NCBI GenBank assembly: GCA_021160885.1
Contig: JAGHBR010000505.1
Coordinates: forward strand, 1-16,893
Reading direction: 5' to 3'
DNA from: Caldisericaceae bacterium
GTDB taxonomy: Bacteria > Calditrichota > Calditrichia > Calditrichales > Calditrichaceae
Length of the DNA: 16,893 nt
The notes beneath the pieces are model-generated. The model was not told where the DNA came from, made no database searches, and worked only from the letters and a program-made list of their open reading frames with translations. Each line of letters begins with the position of its first letter. The first letter of the stretch is position 1. The position numbers were made by a program, and so were the translations under genes. This document shows positions 16,188-16,893 of the stretch, piece by piece.

Positions 16188-16893
16188 ATGAAACGATCTG
16201 GCAATACAGTGTTTTTATTTTTGCTTTTAACCATTCCTCTCTGGGCGCAAACCGAAGCGGGACTGGCTTTTCTGAAATTGCCGGTCGATGCCCGCTCGGC
16301 AGCCATGGGCGAAGCAGCCACGGCCGCTGCTCGGGATGCCAGCGCGGCTTACTGGAATCCCGCTTTGCTGGCCGGTAATTCTTCAAAAAGTCTGGTTTTG
16401 ATGCACAATGCCTACCTGGCAGACATTGCTCAGGAATTTGTGGCCTTTCAATTTGCCGCAGGTAAAAACAATTTAGCGGTATCTTTAAATTTGATTAATA
16501 TTCCGGGAATTGATATCCGCGGCGAACGGCCCACCGAACAACCGGCCGGTAAAACCGAAGCGATTAATTTAGCGGCAGCCCTAAGCTACGCCCGATCAGT
16601 GAAAAACAACTGGTCTGTAGGCCTGAGCCTGAAATATCTTTATGAAAAGTATTACCTGGAAGATGCCAGTGGTTATGCTATCGATTTGGGAGTTGTTAAA
16701 TCCAACCTGTTCAACAAACCTTTGACCCTGGGCTTGACACTGCAAAATCTGGGTAAAATGAGCCCTTTGCAAACCGAAGCTACCAAACTGCCGCTTCTTT
16801 TACGTGGTGGGCTTTTGTACCGGACGCCATTCATTCTGTTCGAAAAGCCAGTTGAAACTACTTTTGATGTGGATTACCTGGTACATGATAATC
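16188..16893 (+). CDS. PorV/PorQ-family outer-membrane beta-barrel protein (second; 3' end outside window)
   Basis: An open frame from an ATG at 16188 runs to the window edge for 235 codons without a stop. AGGAG (16178-16182) overlaps the stop of the previous gene and lies 5 nt before this start. Seen: signal peptide 1-20 (PLWA|Q, mature Gln21); a near-ideal PorV/PorQ N-terminal block, FLKLPVDARSAAMGEA (29-44), followed by DASAAYWNPALLA (50-62); and then alternating strands typical of an outer-membrane barrel (for example WSVGLSLKYLYEKYY). It fits the family signature better than its upstream neighbour and is the likelier SprA-partner PorV. The C-terminus is not seen. Confidence 0.87.
   Translation, partial: MKRSGNTVFLFLLLTIPLWAQTEAGLAFLKLPVDARSAAMGEAATAAARDASAAYWNPALLAGNSSKSLVLMHNAYLADIAQEFVAFQFAAGKNNLAVSLNLINIPGIDIRGERPTEQPAGKTEAINLAAALSYARSVKNNWSVGLSLKYLYEKYYLEDASGYAIDLGVVKSNLFNKPLTLGLTLQNLGKMSPLQTEATKLPLLLRGGLLYRTPFILFEKPVETTFDVDYLVHDN

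Overview
The window looks like chromosomal DNA from a Gram-negative bacterium of the Fibrobacterota-Chlorobiota-Bacteroidota (FCB) group. A Calditrichota (Caldithrix-like) source is my best guess, but it is inferred from gene content only: a giant SprA/Sov-type outer-membrane translocon, two PorV/PorQ-family barrels, a secreted propeller with a FlgD-like/type A C-terminal domain, and a Bacteroidota-style M28 glutaminyl cyclase. No rRNA, tRNA, CRISPR array, transposase or integrase gene is visible.

Layout. (1) Bases 1-3397 hold signalling and housekeeping genes: the 3' part of a hybrid histidine kinase (GAF-PAS-HisKA-HATPase-receiver), a DUF89/ARMT1-like metal phosphatase, and, converging on it from the minus strand, a single-domain response regulator. 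(2) Bases 3398-4145 are an AT-rich intergenic region of 748 bp. It contains a 137-bp long palindrome built from two REP-like hairpins inside 18-bp terminal inverted repeats, plus a short inverted repeat and a heptamer repeat. (3) Bases 4146-13130 are a tightly packed plus-strand run: sprA (2103 aa), the M28 glutaminyl-cyclase-like enzyme, prmA and a Ppx/GppA phosphatase. Its junctions are a 12-nt gap, an 11-nt overlap and a 1-nt TAATG overlap. (4) Bases 13131-13264 are a short gap with a degenerate heptanucleotide tandem repeat. (5) From 13265 to the right edge there is a second tight run: a small Ig-like lipoprotein, a beta-propeller with a type IX-like sorting domain, and two PorV/PorQ-family barrels, the second cut by the window edge.

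How the genes may work together. In Bacteroidota, SprA is the type IX secretion (T9SS) pore, PorV-family barrels dock on it and carry cargo, and cargo is recognised by a C-terminal Ig-like domain. All three elements occur here within about 13 kb. The M28 gene beside sprA adds another link: four of the five non-lipoprotein signal peptides in the window end in Ala followed directly by Gln. That is the substrate pattern for N-terminal pyroglutamate formation by a periplasmic glutaminyl cyclase (the 'Q-rule' described in Bacteroidota). I consider this combination of secretion pore, cyclase and Gln-led exported proteins the most interesting point in the window.
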